A stretch of 64,000 bases of DNA from Rhodobacterales bacterium RIFCSPHIGHO2_02_FULL_62_130. GTDB lineage: Bacteria > Pseudomonadota > Alphaproteobacteria > Rhodobacterales > Rhodobacteraceae. Below are positions 32,840-42,436 of this stretch, piece by piece. A program made the translations under genes and the position numbers. Position 1 is the first letter of the stretch; the number at the start of each line of letters is the position of its first letter. Location: assembly GCA_001828855.1 (NCBI GenBank), contig MHZT01000013.1:1-64000 (forward strand). Direction: 5' to 3'. The notes below the pieces were generated by a model. It did not search any database and had not been told where the DNA came from. It saw only the letters and a program-made list of their open reading frames with translations.

Positions 32840-35800
32840 CTAGCCCGTGACCTGATGCACCTGCACCGCGTCACCACAGAGCGCGCGGGCGATATCGACG
32901 ACGTGTTTGTGATGGGTCAGATAGATTGCCTGCCCGCGCTGGCCGATCTGCGAGAGCAGGCCACAGGCGGCGGTGGTGCGGTCCTCATCAAAGGTTTCAA
33001 AGATATCGTCACAGAAGAACGGCAGCACCGTGCCGCCCGCCGCAACCTGTTCATAGGCGGCAGCGCGCAGGGCAAGGTATAGCTGGAATTTGGTGCCTTT
33101 TGACATCTCGCGCGCCTGTTTGGCGGCACCGCCTGCGGATTGGATCGCCACCAGTGCCTCGGTCTGGCCTTCGGCCTGGGTGGTCAGGCTGGCATAGGCC
33201 CCGTTGGTCAGGGTGCGGAAGGCGGTTTCGGTGGCCACCAGCATGCCGCCGCGATGGCTGTCGCGGTAGCGGCGCAGGGCGCGTTCGGCCAGCATCAGCG
33301 AGAGGCGGTCCTCAAGGTAGCGCAGGGTGCCGTCCTGCATTTCCACTTCGAGGGTGCGCTGGCGGGCGACGCGGGTGGCGACATCGGCGTCGCCCGTCAC
33401 CCGCGAGAGCGCTTCTTGCGCCTTGGTGCGGGCAATGATGGCGGCATCCACGGCGGCGGCCAAGGCGGCGCTGTCTTGGGTCAGTTGCGCCTGTTCTGAC
33501 TCGGCCATCGTCAGCGGATGGGCGGCAAGGATGGCATCTGCCTGCGCGCGGTCTGGGGTGGCAAGGCGGGTCAGCAGGGCGGTTGTCTGCGCCGCGATGG
33601 TGGCGCGCAGGGTGATGGCGGTTTGCGCCGTGGTCACGGCGGCACGCAACTCGGGCAGGGTGGCGGTGGCGATGCTGGGGGCAAAGGCCTGGCCAAGCTG
33701 GCGGATCTGGGCGTCTTGGGTGGCAAGACCGGCCGCGGCGGTGCGGTGGGCGGTTTCGGCGGCGTTGCGCCTTGCGGTCAGCTCGGCATGGGTGCGGGCG
33801 GCGGTTTCGGCGCGGGTCAGGGCGGCGCGCAAGGCGCGGAAGGCGGCCAGCGCATCGGCGGGCGGTTCGGGCAAAAGCGCGGTCAGGCGGGTGACAAAGC
33901 CGTCGCGGTCGCGGGTCATACCGTCGATCTGGCGGGTCAGGCCGGTGACGGTTTCGTTGATCTCGCGCAGGCCACGCAGGGAAGGCAGGGCATCGGGCAG
34001 ATGCGTCAGCGGGGTGCCTTGGGGCAGGGCGGCGCTTGCCTCGGCCTGCCACTGGGCGGCGGCGGCAGTGCAGGCGCTTTGCGCGGTTTCTGCATCGGCA
34101 ATGCGGGCGGCAAGGGCGGCGGCGTCCTTGGCATGGGCCTCTTGTGCGGTTTGAAGCGCGGTCAGCTGCGCGCTGCGGGTCTGGGATCGGGCAAGGGCAA
34201 GCCGGTAGGCGGTATCAAGATCATGTCCGGCCAGATCGGGCAGGGCCGACAGTGCCGCGTGCAGGGCGGTGGCGGTTTGGCGGGCGGGGGCGGTCAGGGT
34301 TTCCGCGCTGTGCAGATCGTGTTCAGCATCCTGTGCGGTTTTATGATCGTGCAGCCAGTCGGCAAGATCGGCGGCGGGCAGTTCGGGCAAGCCGACGGCG
34401 GCAAGGGCCGCGCTGCGGCTGGCGTGCAGGGTGGTATGGGCGGCGCTGGCCTGATCCAGCCGAATCCGGGCGGCGGCGTGGTCGGCAAGGGCTTCGGTCT
34501 GGGCAAGGCGGGCCTGCGTCAGCGCGGCAAGGTCGCGGCTTTGCGCCAGACGCAGCGCGGTTGCTGCATCATCGCGGTGCAGCGCCTCGGCAAAGGCATC
34601 GGCGGTGGGGGCGGTCAGGGCGGCGCGGTGGCTGGCCCACAGCACATCGCGGGTGCTGCGCTGCGCGCTGGCCATCGTGTCGGTGACCAGATCGGGGGAG
34701 GACAGTACCGCAAGACGGGCCGCAGCGCGGTCAGCCTTGTCCTGCGTGGTGGTCAGGGCGTCGCGCAGGCTGGCAAGCTGTTGATCCGATCTGGCAAGGG
34801 CGGTCGTCAGATCATCGGCCTGCCGCAAGGTCAGGGGCGCTGCGGGCAGGGTGGCAAAGCTGATCCCGCCGCGCGCAAGATCGCGCAGGCGATTGGCAGC
34901 GGTGGCGCGGGCTTGGGTCAGGCGGATTTGGGCGGCGCGGTTGTCCTCGACCACCTGTGCCGCGCCAAAGCGGGTCAGCACCTCGGTCACGGCGGGGGGG
35001 ATGGTAACGGCGGTTTGGGCGGCCTGCAGTTCGGCGGCGCTGGTTTGCAGGGTGGTTTCGGCGCGGCGCTGTTCGGTTTTAGCGGTGGCAAGCGCGGTTT
35101 CAGCGGCGCGCAGGGCGGACAGTGCGCGGTCCAGCCGTGCCAGCACGGGATCGGGCAGCACAAAGCGGGTGGGGTCGTCGCCAGCAGGCAGTCCGGTTCC
35201 GGCCAGTTTGGCGCGCATATCGGACAGGGCTGCAGCGCGTTCGGTGATGCGGGTGGGCAGATCGGCCTCGGCCCCCTCCATCCGGCCCAAGCTGGCCTCC
35301 AGCATGTGAATGTCGTGGGCCTTGGCAAGGATTTCGGGCGAGAGCGGCAGGTCGGCAAGGGCCGCATCGGCCTCGGCCATCGCCTGTGCTTCGCGGGCAA
35401 GCGTGGCGTCAAGGTCAAAGCGGGCGGTCATCAGTTGGACCAAGGCTTCGGGGTCGATGTCCAGTGCGGCGGGGTAATGCGCGATGGGGGCAAGGTCGGC
35501 CTCGGCGGCGCGCAGGGTGGCGGCGATGGGGTGGGCGGCGATCAGCGCGGCGAGTTCGGTCAGGCGGCGGGCATGGGCGTCTTTGGCGGCGCGGGCGGAA
35601 TGTTCCGCCGCAATCGCGGTTTCCAGCGTGGTTTGCAGGCTGTGATACAGGCTGGCCGAGATGTCCAAGCCCTTGATGTCCGATAGAACCGCGTCAAGAT
35701 CGCGTTTCAGCCCGGCAAAGGCGGTCTTGCTGGCGCTTTTCTTGTAAAACGCCTCGGCACGGGCGCTGACCTGATCCAGCACGCCGGACAGATCGCTGAT

Positions 35801-36271
35801 GCCGGCGGCGGCGGAAAACAACAGCTTGCCGATGTCGCCTTTGGAGTTGGTGATCTCGTCGCCGCCCGCCTCGATGGTGGCGTCGTCAAGGCAGAACAGT
35901 TTGCGGTAATCGTCCTGCCCGATGCCGCCAAGGCAGGCCTGAAGCACGGTTTCGGGAACCGGATCGCCATGACTGTCCAGCAGCGAATTGGCGTTCTTTT
36001 TCACCCGCACCAACTCGGTGGCCCGTCCATCTATTTCCAGCACCCCGCCGACCTGCAACGTGTTCAGCGGGTGTTTGAAGCTGTAGCCGTCGCGCATCGG
36101 AAAGCCGTAGATCAGGCGCAGATAGGCCTCCATCAGCGTGGTTTTTCCCGCCTCGTTCGGGCCGTAGATGATGTGGAAATCTGGCGCACCCGTGCGGGCT
36201 GGCCCCAGATCAAGGCTGTGGTTGGTGAAATGGCCAAAGCGGGTCAGATCAAGGCGGCGCAGGCGCATCAT
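32840..36271 (-). CDS. AAA family ATPase, YhaN/SbcC-like
   Basis: A 1143-aa SMC-like ATPase. Walker A is GPNEAGKTT at about residues 39-47, followed by the FPMRDGYSFKHPLN-type YhaN N-lobe. The middle 200-950 is alanine/glutamine-rich and largely coiled coil. The C-terminal lobe has the Walker B/D-loop FFCDDIFETFDEDR and an H-loop in IYLTHHKHV. It overlaps the partner phosphoesterase gene by 4 bp. Together they resemble the YhaN-YhaO or SbcCD pair that processes DNA ends or hairpins. YhaN type is preferred over SbcC because of the N-lobe and length. Confidence 0.85.
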   Translation of the reverse strand: MMRLRRLDLTRFGHFTNHSLDLGPARTGAPDFHIIYGPNEAGKTTLMEAYLRLIYGFPMRDGYSFKHPLNTLQVGGVLEIDGRATELVRVKKNANSLLDSHGDPVPETVLQACLGGIGQDDYRKLFCLDDATIEAGGDEITNSKGDIGKLLFSAAAGISDLSGVLDQVSARAEAFYKKSASKTAFAGLKRDLDAVLSDIKGLDISASLYHSLQTTLETAIAAEHSARAAKDAHARRLTELAALIAAHPIAATLRAAEADLAPIAHYPAALDIDPEALVQLMTARFDLDATLAREAQAMAEADAALADLPLSPEILAKAHDIHMLEASLGRMEGAEADLPTRITERAAALSDMRAKLAGTGLPAGDDPTRFVLPDPVLARLDRALSALRAAETALATAKTEQRRAETTLQTSAAELQAAQTAVTIPPAVTEVLTRFGAAQVVEDNRAAQIRLTQARATAANRLRDLARGGISFATLPAAPLTLRQADDLTTALARSDQQLASLRDALTTTQDKADRAAARLAVLSSPDLVTDTMASAQRSTRDVLWASHRAALTAPTADAFAEALHRDDAATALRLAQSRDLAALTQARLAQTEALADHAAARIRLDQASAAHTTLHASRSAALAAVGLPELPAADLADWLHDHKTAQDAEHDLHSAETLTAPARQTATALHAALSALPDLAGHDLDTAYRLALARSQTRSAQLTALQTAQEAHAKDAAALAARIADAETAQSACTAAAAQWQAEASAALPQGTPLTHLPDALPSLRGLREINETVTGLTRQIDGMTRDRDGFVTRLTALLPEPPADALAAFRALRAALTRAETAARTHAELTARRNAAETAHRTAAAGLATQDAQIRQLGQAFAPSIATATLPELRAAVTTAQTAITLRATIAAQTTALLTRLATPDRAQADAILAAHPLTMAESEQAQLTQDSAALAAAVDAAIIARTKAQEALSRVTGDADVATRVARQRTLEVEMQDGTLRYLEDRLSLMLAERALRRYRDSHRGGMLVATETAFRTLTNGAYASLTTQAEGQTEALVAIQSAGGAAKQAREMSKGTKFQLYLALRAAAYEQVAAGGTVLPFFCDDIFETFDEDRTTAACGLLSQIGQRGQAIYLTHHKHVVDIARALCGDAVQVHQVTG

Positions 36272-37515
36272 GGTGCAGACCCCGCTTCGGTGCCGCGCAT
36301 GGCGGCGGTCATGGCAAGCACCGCGTCTTGCGACAGGCGGTCCACCAATGCGGCCAAGGCTGCGGCATCGGGATACAGGGCTGCGCGGCGGGCGGGGGGC
36401 AGCAGGGCCAGCATCTGTTCGACCTCACGGCGGGCTTCGTCCTGAAAGCCCGCCTCTTGCGCGATGTCGGCCATCAGTCGCTGCACCTCGGCCACCGCAT
36501 CGCCGGGGTTGGGGGCGGTGGCGGGGGCGGTGAGGTGAAAGCTGATTTTCTCGATCCAGAGGCGGCCCGTGTCGGCGGCCATGCTGTGCAACTGTTCCGT
36601 CCAGACATCGCGGTCGCGCCGGATTGACCAAGCGCGCGGGGTGGTGCCAGTCAGAGTCAGGCGCAGAATGGCGGCCTCTGGCACCGCAACCGCCTGATCG
36701 GCCAGATGCGCGCGCAAGGCATCGCGGATGGCATCGTCGTCGGCCAGACCCGTCAGCGACAGCGCGGTTTCGCGGAATTCGACGGATGAGGTGGCGCGTT
36801 CGGACAGGGTGATCTGCCCTGCGTCGATGGTCAGAAGCGTGGCGGTTTTCGGCCCCGCTTCGCCAATGTCACGGCCCTGCGGGTTGCCGGGCATCACCAC
36901 AAAGGGGGCGGTGGCATGGACCTGGCGTTTGTGGATATGGCCCAAGGCCCAGTAATCGAAGCCGGTCTGCACCAGATCATTGACCGAGCAGGGCGCATAG
37001 GGGTCATGGCCCGCCGCCCCCGTCAGCGAGGTGTGCAGCATGGCGATATTGACCGCCCCTGCCACGGGCGCGCCGAATTTGCGGACCAGACTTTCGGGCG
37101 CATGGCGGGCGTGAAAGCTGATGCCATGCACCCAGATATCGGGGGCAAGCTGCACCTTGCCGCCGCGCCCGTCAAAGACATGCACATTGGCGGGCAGGGC
37201 GATTTCGCCGGTGATCGGGTTTTCGGCGTCGTGGTTGCCCTTGATGTAGAACACCCGCACGCCTGCGGCCCGCAACCGCTCTATCTGCACGGCCAGATAG
37301 GCTGCGGTCTTGGCGCTGCGCTCGGCCCGATCATAGAGATCGCCCGCGATCAGCAGGGCGGCCACGTCCTCGGCGATGCAGACATCCACCATCCGTTCCA
37401 GCGCGCGGCGCGATGCGGTGGCGACGCGGGCCTGCAAATCAGGGTCGCGCAGGGCAAGGCTGGCAAGCGGGCTGTCCAGATGCAGATCAGCGGTGTGAAG
37501 GATTTTAACGGCCAC
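36268..37515 (-). CDS. DNA repair exonuclease subunit (metallophosphoesterase, YhaO/SbcD-like)
   Basis: A 415-aa calcineurin-like phosphoesterase with the ordered metal motifs HTADLHLDSPL (about 6-16), GDLYDRAE (about 58), GNHDAE (about 94) and GHIHKR (about 190). A C-terminal helical domain would bind the partner ATPase. The start is the GTG at 37515, five bases after GAGGA and three codons before the first beta strand; the upstream frame lacks family similarity. It forms a two-gene operon with the 32840-36271 ATPase. Its role is Mn-dependent nuclease in DNA repair, by family. Confidence 0.86.
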   Translation of the reverse strand: MAVKILHTADLHLDSPLASLALRDPDLQARVATASRRALERMVDVCIAEDVAALLIAGDLYDRAERSAKTAAYLAVQIERLRAAGVRVFYIKGNHDAENPITGEIALPANVHVFDGRGGKVQLAPDIWVHGISFHARHAPESLVRKFGAPVAGAVNIAMLHTSLTGAAGHDPYAPCSVNDLVQTGFDYWALGHIHKRQVHATAPFVVMPGNPQGRDIGEAGPKTATLLTIDAGQITLSERATSSVEFRETALSLTGLADDDAIRDALRAHLADQAVAVPEAAILRLTLTGTTPRAWSIRRDRDVWTEQLHSMAADTGRLWIEKISFHLTAPATAPNPGDAVAEVQRLMADIAQEAGFQDEARREVEQMLALLPPARRAALYPDAAALAALVDRLSQDAVLAMTAAMRGTEAGSAP

Positions 37516-37643
37516 GGCGTCCTCGGGTTTACCCTTGCAGTTGAACGGGTTTTGCAGGCGGTGTCGAGGCCGTGCTTCGGCAATGCCGTTGATCTTGGCG
37601 TGTGGACGCGCGATGAGGGGGCGGACGGGCAAGAGGTGGTGCG

Positions 37644-38618
37644 ATGGGGTTCAGGGCTTGGGGTGCGGCGGCGCTGCTTGTGGCGGGGCCGGTGCTGATG
37701 GGGCCTTTGCAGGCGGCCGATCTGCGGATCGGCTTGCAGGCGGGCGGCACGGCGGCGTGGGAGGTGGCAGCCATGCAGGCGCTGGGCCTTGATGCCGCGC
37801 ATGATCTGACGCTGGAGATCCGCGATCTGGCCGACAGCCGCGCGGGGCAAGTGGCGCTGCAGGCGGGCGAGGTGGATGTGATCCTGTCGGATTATGTCTG
37901 GGTGTCGTTGCAGCGGCATCAGGGTGCCGATTTCGCCATCGTGCCGCATTCGCTGGCGGTGGGCGGGCTGATGGCGCTGCCGGGTGGCAAGGTGGCGGGA
38001 GTGGCCGATCTGAAGGGCGCGCGGCTGGCCGTGGCGGGCGGGCCGGTCGATAAAAGCTATCTGATCTTGCAGGCCTATTACGCGGCGCAGACGGGGGGCG
38101 ATCTGGTTGCCGAGGCCAGCACCACCTTTGGCGCGCCGCCCTTGGTGAATGAGCAACTGGCGGGCGGGGGGGCCGATGCCGCGCTGAACTTCTGGCATTT
38201 CAACGCGCGGGCGGCTGTGGCGGGGGCGGTCGAGGTCGTGTCTGTCAAGGAGATGCTGGCGGAATTGGGCGTGACGCGGCAACCGCCACTGCTGGGCTGG
38301 ACGTTCCACGAAGGGGTGGCCGACAGCAATCCGGCAATCCGCGCCTATCTGGATGCCTCGTTTGAAACCAAATCCGCGCTGATGCGCGATGACGCGCTGT
38401 GGCAGCGTATCCGTTCGGTGATGGCGGTCGAGGATGAGGCGCTGTTCGTGGCCCTGCGCGATGCCTATCGCGCGGGGATTGTCACCGGCTATGGCGCGGC
38501 GGATATTGAGGCCGCAACGCAGGCTTATGCGGTGCTGGCGCAATATGGCGGGGCAGAGGTGACAAGCGGTGCGGAAGGTCTGGCGGCAGGCACCTTCTGG
38601 GCCGGTTACGAAAGGTAG
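37644..38618 (+). CDS. ABC transporter substrate-binding protein (NMT1/SsuA/TauA-like)
   Basis: A 324-aa periplasmic protein with a signal peptide (about 1-25, ending LQAAD) and a type II binding fold. Phrases such as LQAGEVDVILSDYVWVSLQRHQG and LKGARLAVAGGPVDKSYLIL are typical of the NMT1/SsuA class, which carries sulfonates, nitrate, thiamine precursors or aromatic acids. AGAGG upstream supports the ATG at 37644. It is 4 bp ahead of the permease gene. The ligand is not determinable. Confidence 0.83.
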   Translation: MGFRAWGAAALLVAGPVLMGPLQAADLRIGLQAGGTAAWEVAAMQALGLDAAHDLTLEIRDLADSRAGQVALQAGEVDVILSDYVWVSLQRHQGADFAIVPHSLAVGGLMALPGGKVAGVADLKGARLAVAGGPVDKSYLILQAYYAAQTGGDLVAEASTTFGAPPLVNEQLAGGGADAALNFWHFNARAAVAGAVEVVSVKEMLAELGVTRQPPLLGWTFHEGVADSNPAIRAYLDASFETKSALMRDDALWQRIRSVMAVEDEALFVALRDAYRAGIVTGYGAADIEAATQAYAVLAQYGGAEVTSGAEGLAAGTFWAGYER

Positions 38619-38622
38619 CGGG

Positions 38623-39381
38623 ATGGCGCGCGACCCTTGGGATTGGCTGGGCTGGGCGTCGCTGCCGCTGCTGGGGCTGATCTGGCAGGGCGCGGCTTGG
38701 GCTGCGGGGTCGCGGTTTCTGCCCGGCCCGCTGGCGGTGGCGGCGCATCTGCGCTTTCTGGCACAAGAGGCACATCTTTATGCCGATTTCGGCCAGACCC
38801 TGCTGCGGGCGGGGCTTGGTTTTGCGATCTCGCTGGGTTTGGGCTGTGTGTTGGGGCTGACTTTGGGGCGCGTGCGGGGGCTGGACCGGCTGTTCGGGCC
38901 TTGGGTGGTGGTGGGGATGAACCTGCCCGCCATCGTGCTGGCGATCCTGTGCTATATCTGGCTGGGGCTGACCGATTTCGCGCTGGTGCTGGCGGTGGTG
39001 CTGAACAAGGTGCCGCTGGTCACGGCCACCATTGCCCAAGGCGTTCGCAGCTTTGATCCTGACTATGACGAATTGGCGCGGGCGTTCCGGATGTCGCGCG
39101 GGGATCGTTTGCGGCTGATCTATCTGCCGCAACTGACGCCGCATGTGCTGACGGCGGCGCGCAGCGGTCTGGCCCTGGTGTGGAAGATCGTGCTGGTGTT
39201 CGAGGTGCTGGGATCGGATGGCGGGGTGGGGTTCCGCATTAGCTTGTTCTTCCAGTTCTTTGATATGAAAGGCATCCTTGCCTATAGCTGCGCTTTTGTC
39301 GCCCTTATCATGGCGCTGGAATATCTGATCCTGCGCCCCTTGGAGGAAAGGCTGCTGGCATGGCAATCGGACCGGACATAG
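38623..39381 (+). CDS. ABC transporter permease (SsuC/TauC-like)
   Basis: A 252-aa permease with about six membrane helices and the BPD_transp_1 EAA loop at ELARAFRMSRGDRLRLIYLPQLTPHVL (about residues 150-176). The start at 38623 follows the binding-protein stop by 4 bp; an upstream in-frame start would overlap that gene and lacks a clear site. Its 3' end overlaps the ATPase gene by 22 bp. Confidence 0.86.
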   Translation: MARDPWDWLGWASLPLLGLIWQGAAWAAGSRFLPGPLAVAAHLRFLAQEAHLYADFGQTLLRAGLGFAISLGLGCVLGLTLGRVRGLDRLFGPWVVVGMNLPAIVLAILCYIWLGLTDFALVLAVVLNKVPLVTATIAQGVRSFDPDYDELARAFRMSRGDRLRLIYLPQLTPHVLTAARSGLALVWKIVLVFEVLGSDGGVGFRISLFFQFFDMKGILAYSCAFVALIMALEYLILRPLEERLLAWQSDRT

Positions 39382-40067
39382 CGCTTGATCTGGAGCGGTT
39401 CGGCTTTGCGGGCGGGCCTTTGTTGTTTCAGGATTTGCACCTGAAGGTGGCGGGTGGCGAGGTGGTGGCGCTGATCGGGCCGTCGGGGGTGGGCAAGACC
39501 ACGCTGCTGCGGATGGTGGCGGGGGTGCAGGGCGGGTTTGCCGGATCGGTCCACGTTGCAGGCAAGCCCGCCGATCAGGCCCCGAGATCGGGGATGGTGT
39601 TTCAGGACGCGCGCCTGCTGCCGTGGCTGACGGTGGCGGGCAATATCCGGGCGGTCTCGCCCGCCATGGCTGATGCGGAGATTGACGCGTTGCTAGAGCG
39701 GGTGGGGTTGGGCGGGGTATCTGCGCTTTGGCCGCGCCAGTTGTCGGGAGGGATGCAGCGGCGGCTGGGGCTTGCGCGGGCCTTGTCGGTGAACCCGCGC
39801 CTGCTGTTGCTGGATGAGCCGTTTGTGTCTCTGGATCGCGCCGTGGTGCGGGATTTGCAGGCGCTGTTCCGGCAGGTGGTGGCAGAGCTGCGCCCGACGG
39901 TGCTGCTGGTGTCGCATGATCCCGAAGATGCGGCCTTGCTGGCCGACCGCGCGGTGATCCTGACAGGGCGTCCGGCGCGGGTGGCGGGCGAGGTGGCGCT
40001 GGCGGGGCCAAGGGGGCCGGAGGATGTGGCGGGTTTGGTCGCGCGGATCAGGGCGGTTTCGGGCTGA
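39360..40067 (+). CDS. ABC transporter ATP-binding protein (SsuB/TauB-like)
   Basis: A 235-aa ATPase with Walker A GPSGVGKTT (about 41-49), signature LSGGMQRRLGLARAL (about 128-142) and Walker B LLLLDEPFVSLD. It completes a three-gene importer with the two upstream genes. It ends 3 bp before the convergent DUF1275 gene. Confidence 0.9.
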   Translation: MAIGPDIALDLERFGFAGGPLLFQDLHLKVAGGEVVALIGPSGVGKTTLLRMVAGVQGGFAGSVHVAGKPADQAPRSGMVFQDARLLPWLTVAGNIRAVSPAMADAEIDALLERVGLGGVSALWPRQLSGGMQRRLGLARALSVNPRLLLLDEPFVSLDRAVVRDLQALFRQVVAELRPTVLLVSHDPEDAALLADRAVILTGRPARVAGEVALAGPRGPEDVAGLVARIRAVSG

Positions 40068-40070
40068 CGC

Positions 40071-40817
40071 TCAGGACGCGCGCCGCAGCAGGGTTGGCAG
40101 CGACAGTCCCAGAAGGATCACGGCCAGCGGCAGGCTGAAGAAGAACCCCGCCTGGGCATAGCCGACGGCCCCGATGATCCCGCCCAGAACATAGGCCAGC
40201 ACCAGACGCAGCAAGATCGCGAACTTGCGCCCGTCCAGACCCGGCGCTGCATCGCGGCCGATCACGCGATAGGCGGCGCGGCCCAACTCGATCCCGATGT
40301 CGGTGATCATGCCGGTGGCATGGGTGGTGCGGATGCGCGCGCCCGAAATCTTGGTGATGGTGGCGTTTTGCATGCCCATGATGAAGCACAGGCAGGCCAG
40401 CGAAAACAATCGTCCGGCCTCGGTGGTAAAGATGCCGCCCCAACTGAAGCAGATCAGGAATACACCCTGTACCGCCAGTGGCCATGCGTATTGCTGGCGC
40501 AGATGGCTGTTGCGGGCGATGTTGATCAAAAGCGTGCTGAAGGCCGCGCCCGTGACAAAGGCCCCGATGGCCAGAAGGCTGGTGAAGGTGATCCACAGGT
40601 TCAGGATCGCAATGTTATCTGCCACTTGCGACAGATAGCCCGTCATGTGCGAGGTATATTGCCCCAGTGCGAAAAAACCGCCCGCATTGGCCGCCCCTGC
40701 GATGGCGGCAAGGATGGTGGCCAGCCCCAGATCGGTTCCGGCCGAGCGGCGATGCCCCACAAGGGCGCGTCCCGCCACGGGCAGGCGACGGATCAGTTTG
40801 CGCGGGAAAGCCATCAT
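40071..40817 (-). CDS. DUF1275 (YoaK) family membrane protein
   Basis: A 248-aa integral membrane protein with about six hydrophobic helices and the family start ATILAAIAGAANAGGFFALGQYTSHMTGYLS (shortened: AIAGAANAGGFF then TSHMTG). The function is unknown. The ATG at 40817 (or 40814) fits the family N-terminus; a longer frame to 40988 would overlap the trehalase promoter region. It is convergent with the SsuB-like gene and divergent from trehalase. Confidence 0.83.
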   Translation of the reverse strand: MMAFPRKLIRRLPVAGRALVGHRRSAGTDLGLATILAAIAGAANAGGFFALGQYTSHMTGYLSQVADNIAILNLWITFTSLLAIGAFVTGAAFSTLLINIARNSHLRQQYAWPLAVQGVFLICFSWGGIFTTEAGRLFSLACLCFIMGMQNATITKISGARIRTTHATGMITDIGIELGRAAYRVIGRDAAPGLDGRKFAILLRLVLAYVLGGIIGAVGYAQAGFFFSLPLAVILLGLSLPTLLRRAS

Positions 40818-40986
40818 GCAGCGGGGTCCGTTCGGCAGGCCGGTTTGGAAGTGCGGGTTTTGATGGTATCTTGCACAGGGCGCAGGGGGGCAGGCAAGGG
40901 GGCGTGATCGGTTGACATGGCGCGCGCCTGTGGCATGTGTCGCAACCGATCCTGCGGGCAGGGCGAACAGGGGCAAAGGGGCGGGC

Positions 40987-42426
40987 ATGGAACATCTGGA
41001 CCAGACGTTGAAGACGCTTTTTGTGGACCTGCACCGTTCTGGCCTTTGGCCGGACGAAAAAGAGATCTCGGATTCGATCCTGCTGGCCCCTGCCGCCGAA
41101 ATCCTGCGCGCCTATGAGGCCGAACAGGCCAAGGGCGATGTGGATCTGCGCGGCTTTTATGCGCGGTTTTTCCGCCCCGTTGCGGTGCAGGAGGGCGGCT
41201 ATCGCACCGATCCCGCCCATAGCCCCGCACAGCATCTGGCCGCAATCTGGCCGCATCTGACCCGTGCGGCGGATGATCCGGCCGAGGCGTCAAGCCGCTT
41301 TCCCTTGCCGCGCCCTTATGTCGTGGTCGGCGGGCGGTTTCAGGAGGCCTATTACTGGGACAGTTATTTCACCCAACTGGGCCTGCTGAAAACGGGGCAG
41401 TTCGGGCTTGTCCGCAATATGCTGGACAATTTCGCCCATGCCATTGCCAGCATCGGCCATATTCCGAACGGCTTTCGCAGCTATTTCCTGACCCGCTCGC
41501 AACCGCCGTTCTTTGCCGCGATGGTGCAGGATTATGGCCGCGCCACGGGGGATCTGGCGGCGGCCTATGCGGATTATCTGCCTGCGATGGAGGCGGAGTA
41601 TCGCTATTTCATGGATACGCCGCATACGACAGGCGGGCTTGCGCGCTATTGGGATGCCGCGAACGGGCCGCGCATTGAAATGTATGGCACCGATCTGGAG
41701 TGGGCCGACCACGCCGCCACGCATCCTGATTTCTTCCGCGATCTGCGGGCAGCTTGCGAAAGCGGGTGGGATTTCTCGTCGCGCTGGCTGGTTGATCCGA
41801 TGGACCTTGGCAGCATCCGCACCACGCAGATCTGGCCGGTTGACCTGAACTGCCTGATGCTGCGGATGGAGGAGATACTGGCCGAGGCCTGCACCGGAAC
41901 CGACCGGGCGGCAGGCTATGCCGCCGCCGCCGATAGCCGCCGTGCCGCGATTTCCGAGCGGTTCTTTGATCCCGTAACCGGCTATTTCTACGATGTGCTG
42001 ATCGCGGATGGATCGTTGATCCCGCGCACCACCGCTGCCGGATTGTTCGCGCTTTATGCGGGGGCGGCCAGCCCTGAACAGGCGCGGCGGGCGGCGGATT
42101 GGATGGCGGCGCATCTGCTGCAAAAGGGCGGGCTTTTGACCACGGACATCACCTCGGGCCAGCAATGGGACAGCCCGAACGGCTGGGCGCCGCTGCAATG
42201 GATCGCGGTGCAGGGCTTGCGGCGCTATGGGTTTACGGACTTGGCCGAAACGCTGCGGCTGCGCTGGCTGGCCACATGCGATGCGGTGTTCCACGCATCG
42301 GGCAAATTTGTCGAGAAATACAACGTGCTGGACCCGCTGGCGGTCAGTGGCGGCGGCGAATATGCGTTGCAAGACGGGTTCGGCTGGTCGAACGGGGTTT
42401 ATCTGGACCTGTCCGATCCGGCCTGA
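40987..42426 (+). CDS. treF: Cytoplasmic trehalase (GH37)
   Basis: A 479-aa trehalase hydrolysing trehalose to two glucose. Signature 1 is visible as VGGRFQEAYYWDSYF (about 115-129) and signature 2 as QQWDSPNGWAPLQ (about 396-408). Family catalytic Asp and Glu positions look conserved. No signal peptide is present, so TreF-type rather than periplasmic TreA. AAGGGGC precedes the ATG at 40987. A TTGACA at 40912 may be its -35 element. It is convergent with the 6-phosphogluconate dehydrogenase gene, 10 bp apart. Confidence 0.92.
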   Translation: MEHLDQTLKTLFVDLHRSGLWPDEKEISDSILLAPAAEILRAYEAEQAKGDVDLRGFYARFFRPVAVQEGGYRTDPAHSPAQHLAAIWPHLTRAADDPAEASSRFPLPRPYVVVGGRFQEAYYWDSYFTQLGLLKTGQFGLVRNMLDNFAHAIASIGHIPNGFRSYFLTRSQPPFFAAMVQDYGRATGDLAAAYADYLPAMEAEYRYFMDTPHTTGGLARYWDAANGPRIEMYGTDLEWADHAATHPDFFRDLRAACESGWDFSSRWLVDPMDLGSIRTTQIWPVDLNCLMLRMEEILAEACTGTDRAAGYAAAADSRRAAISERFFDPVTGYFYDVLIADGSLIPRTTAAGLFALYAGAASPEQARRAADWMAAHLLQKGGLLTTDITSGQQWDSPNGWAPLQWIAVQGLRRYGFTDLAETLRLRWLATCDAVFHASGKFVEKYNVLDPLAVSGGGEYALQDGFGWSNGVYLDLSDPA

Positions 42427-42436
42427 ACCCGCCGCG

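Noticed and set aside
33518-35686. A 722-codon open frame antisense to the YhaN-like ATPase gene
   Set aside because: It is extremely glycine-rich without domain motifs and mirrors the codon bias of the GC-rich ATPase gene on the other strand.
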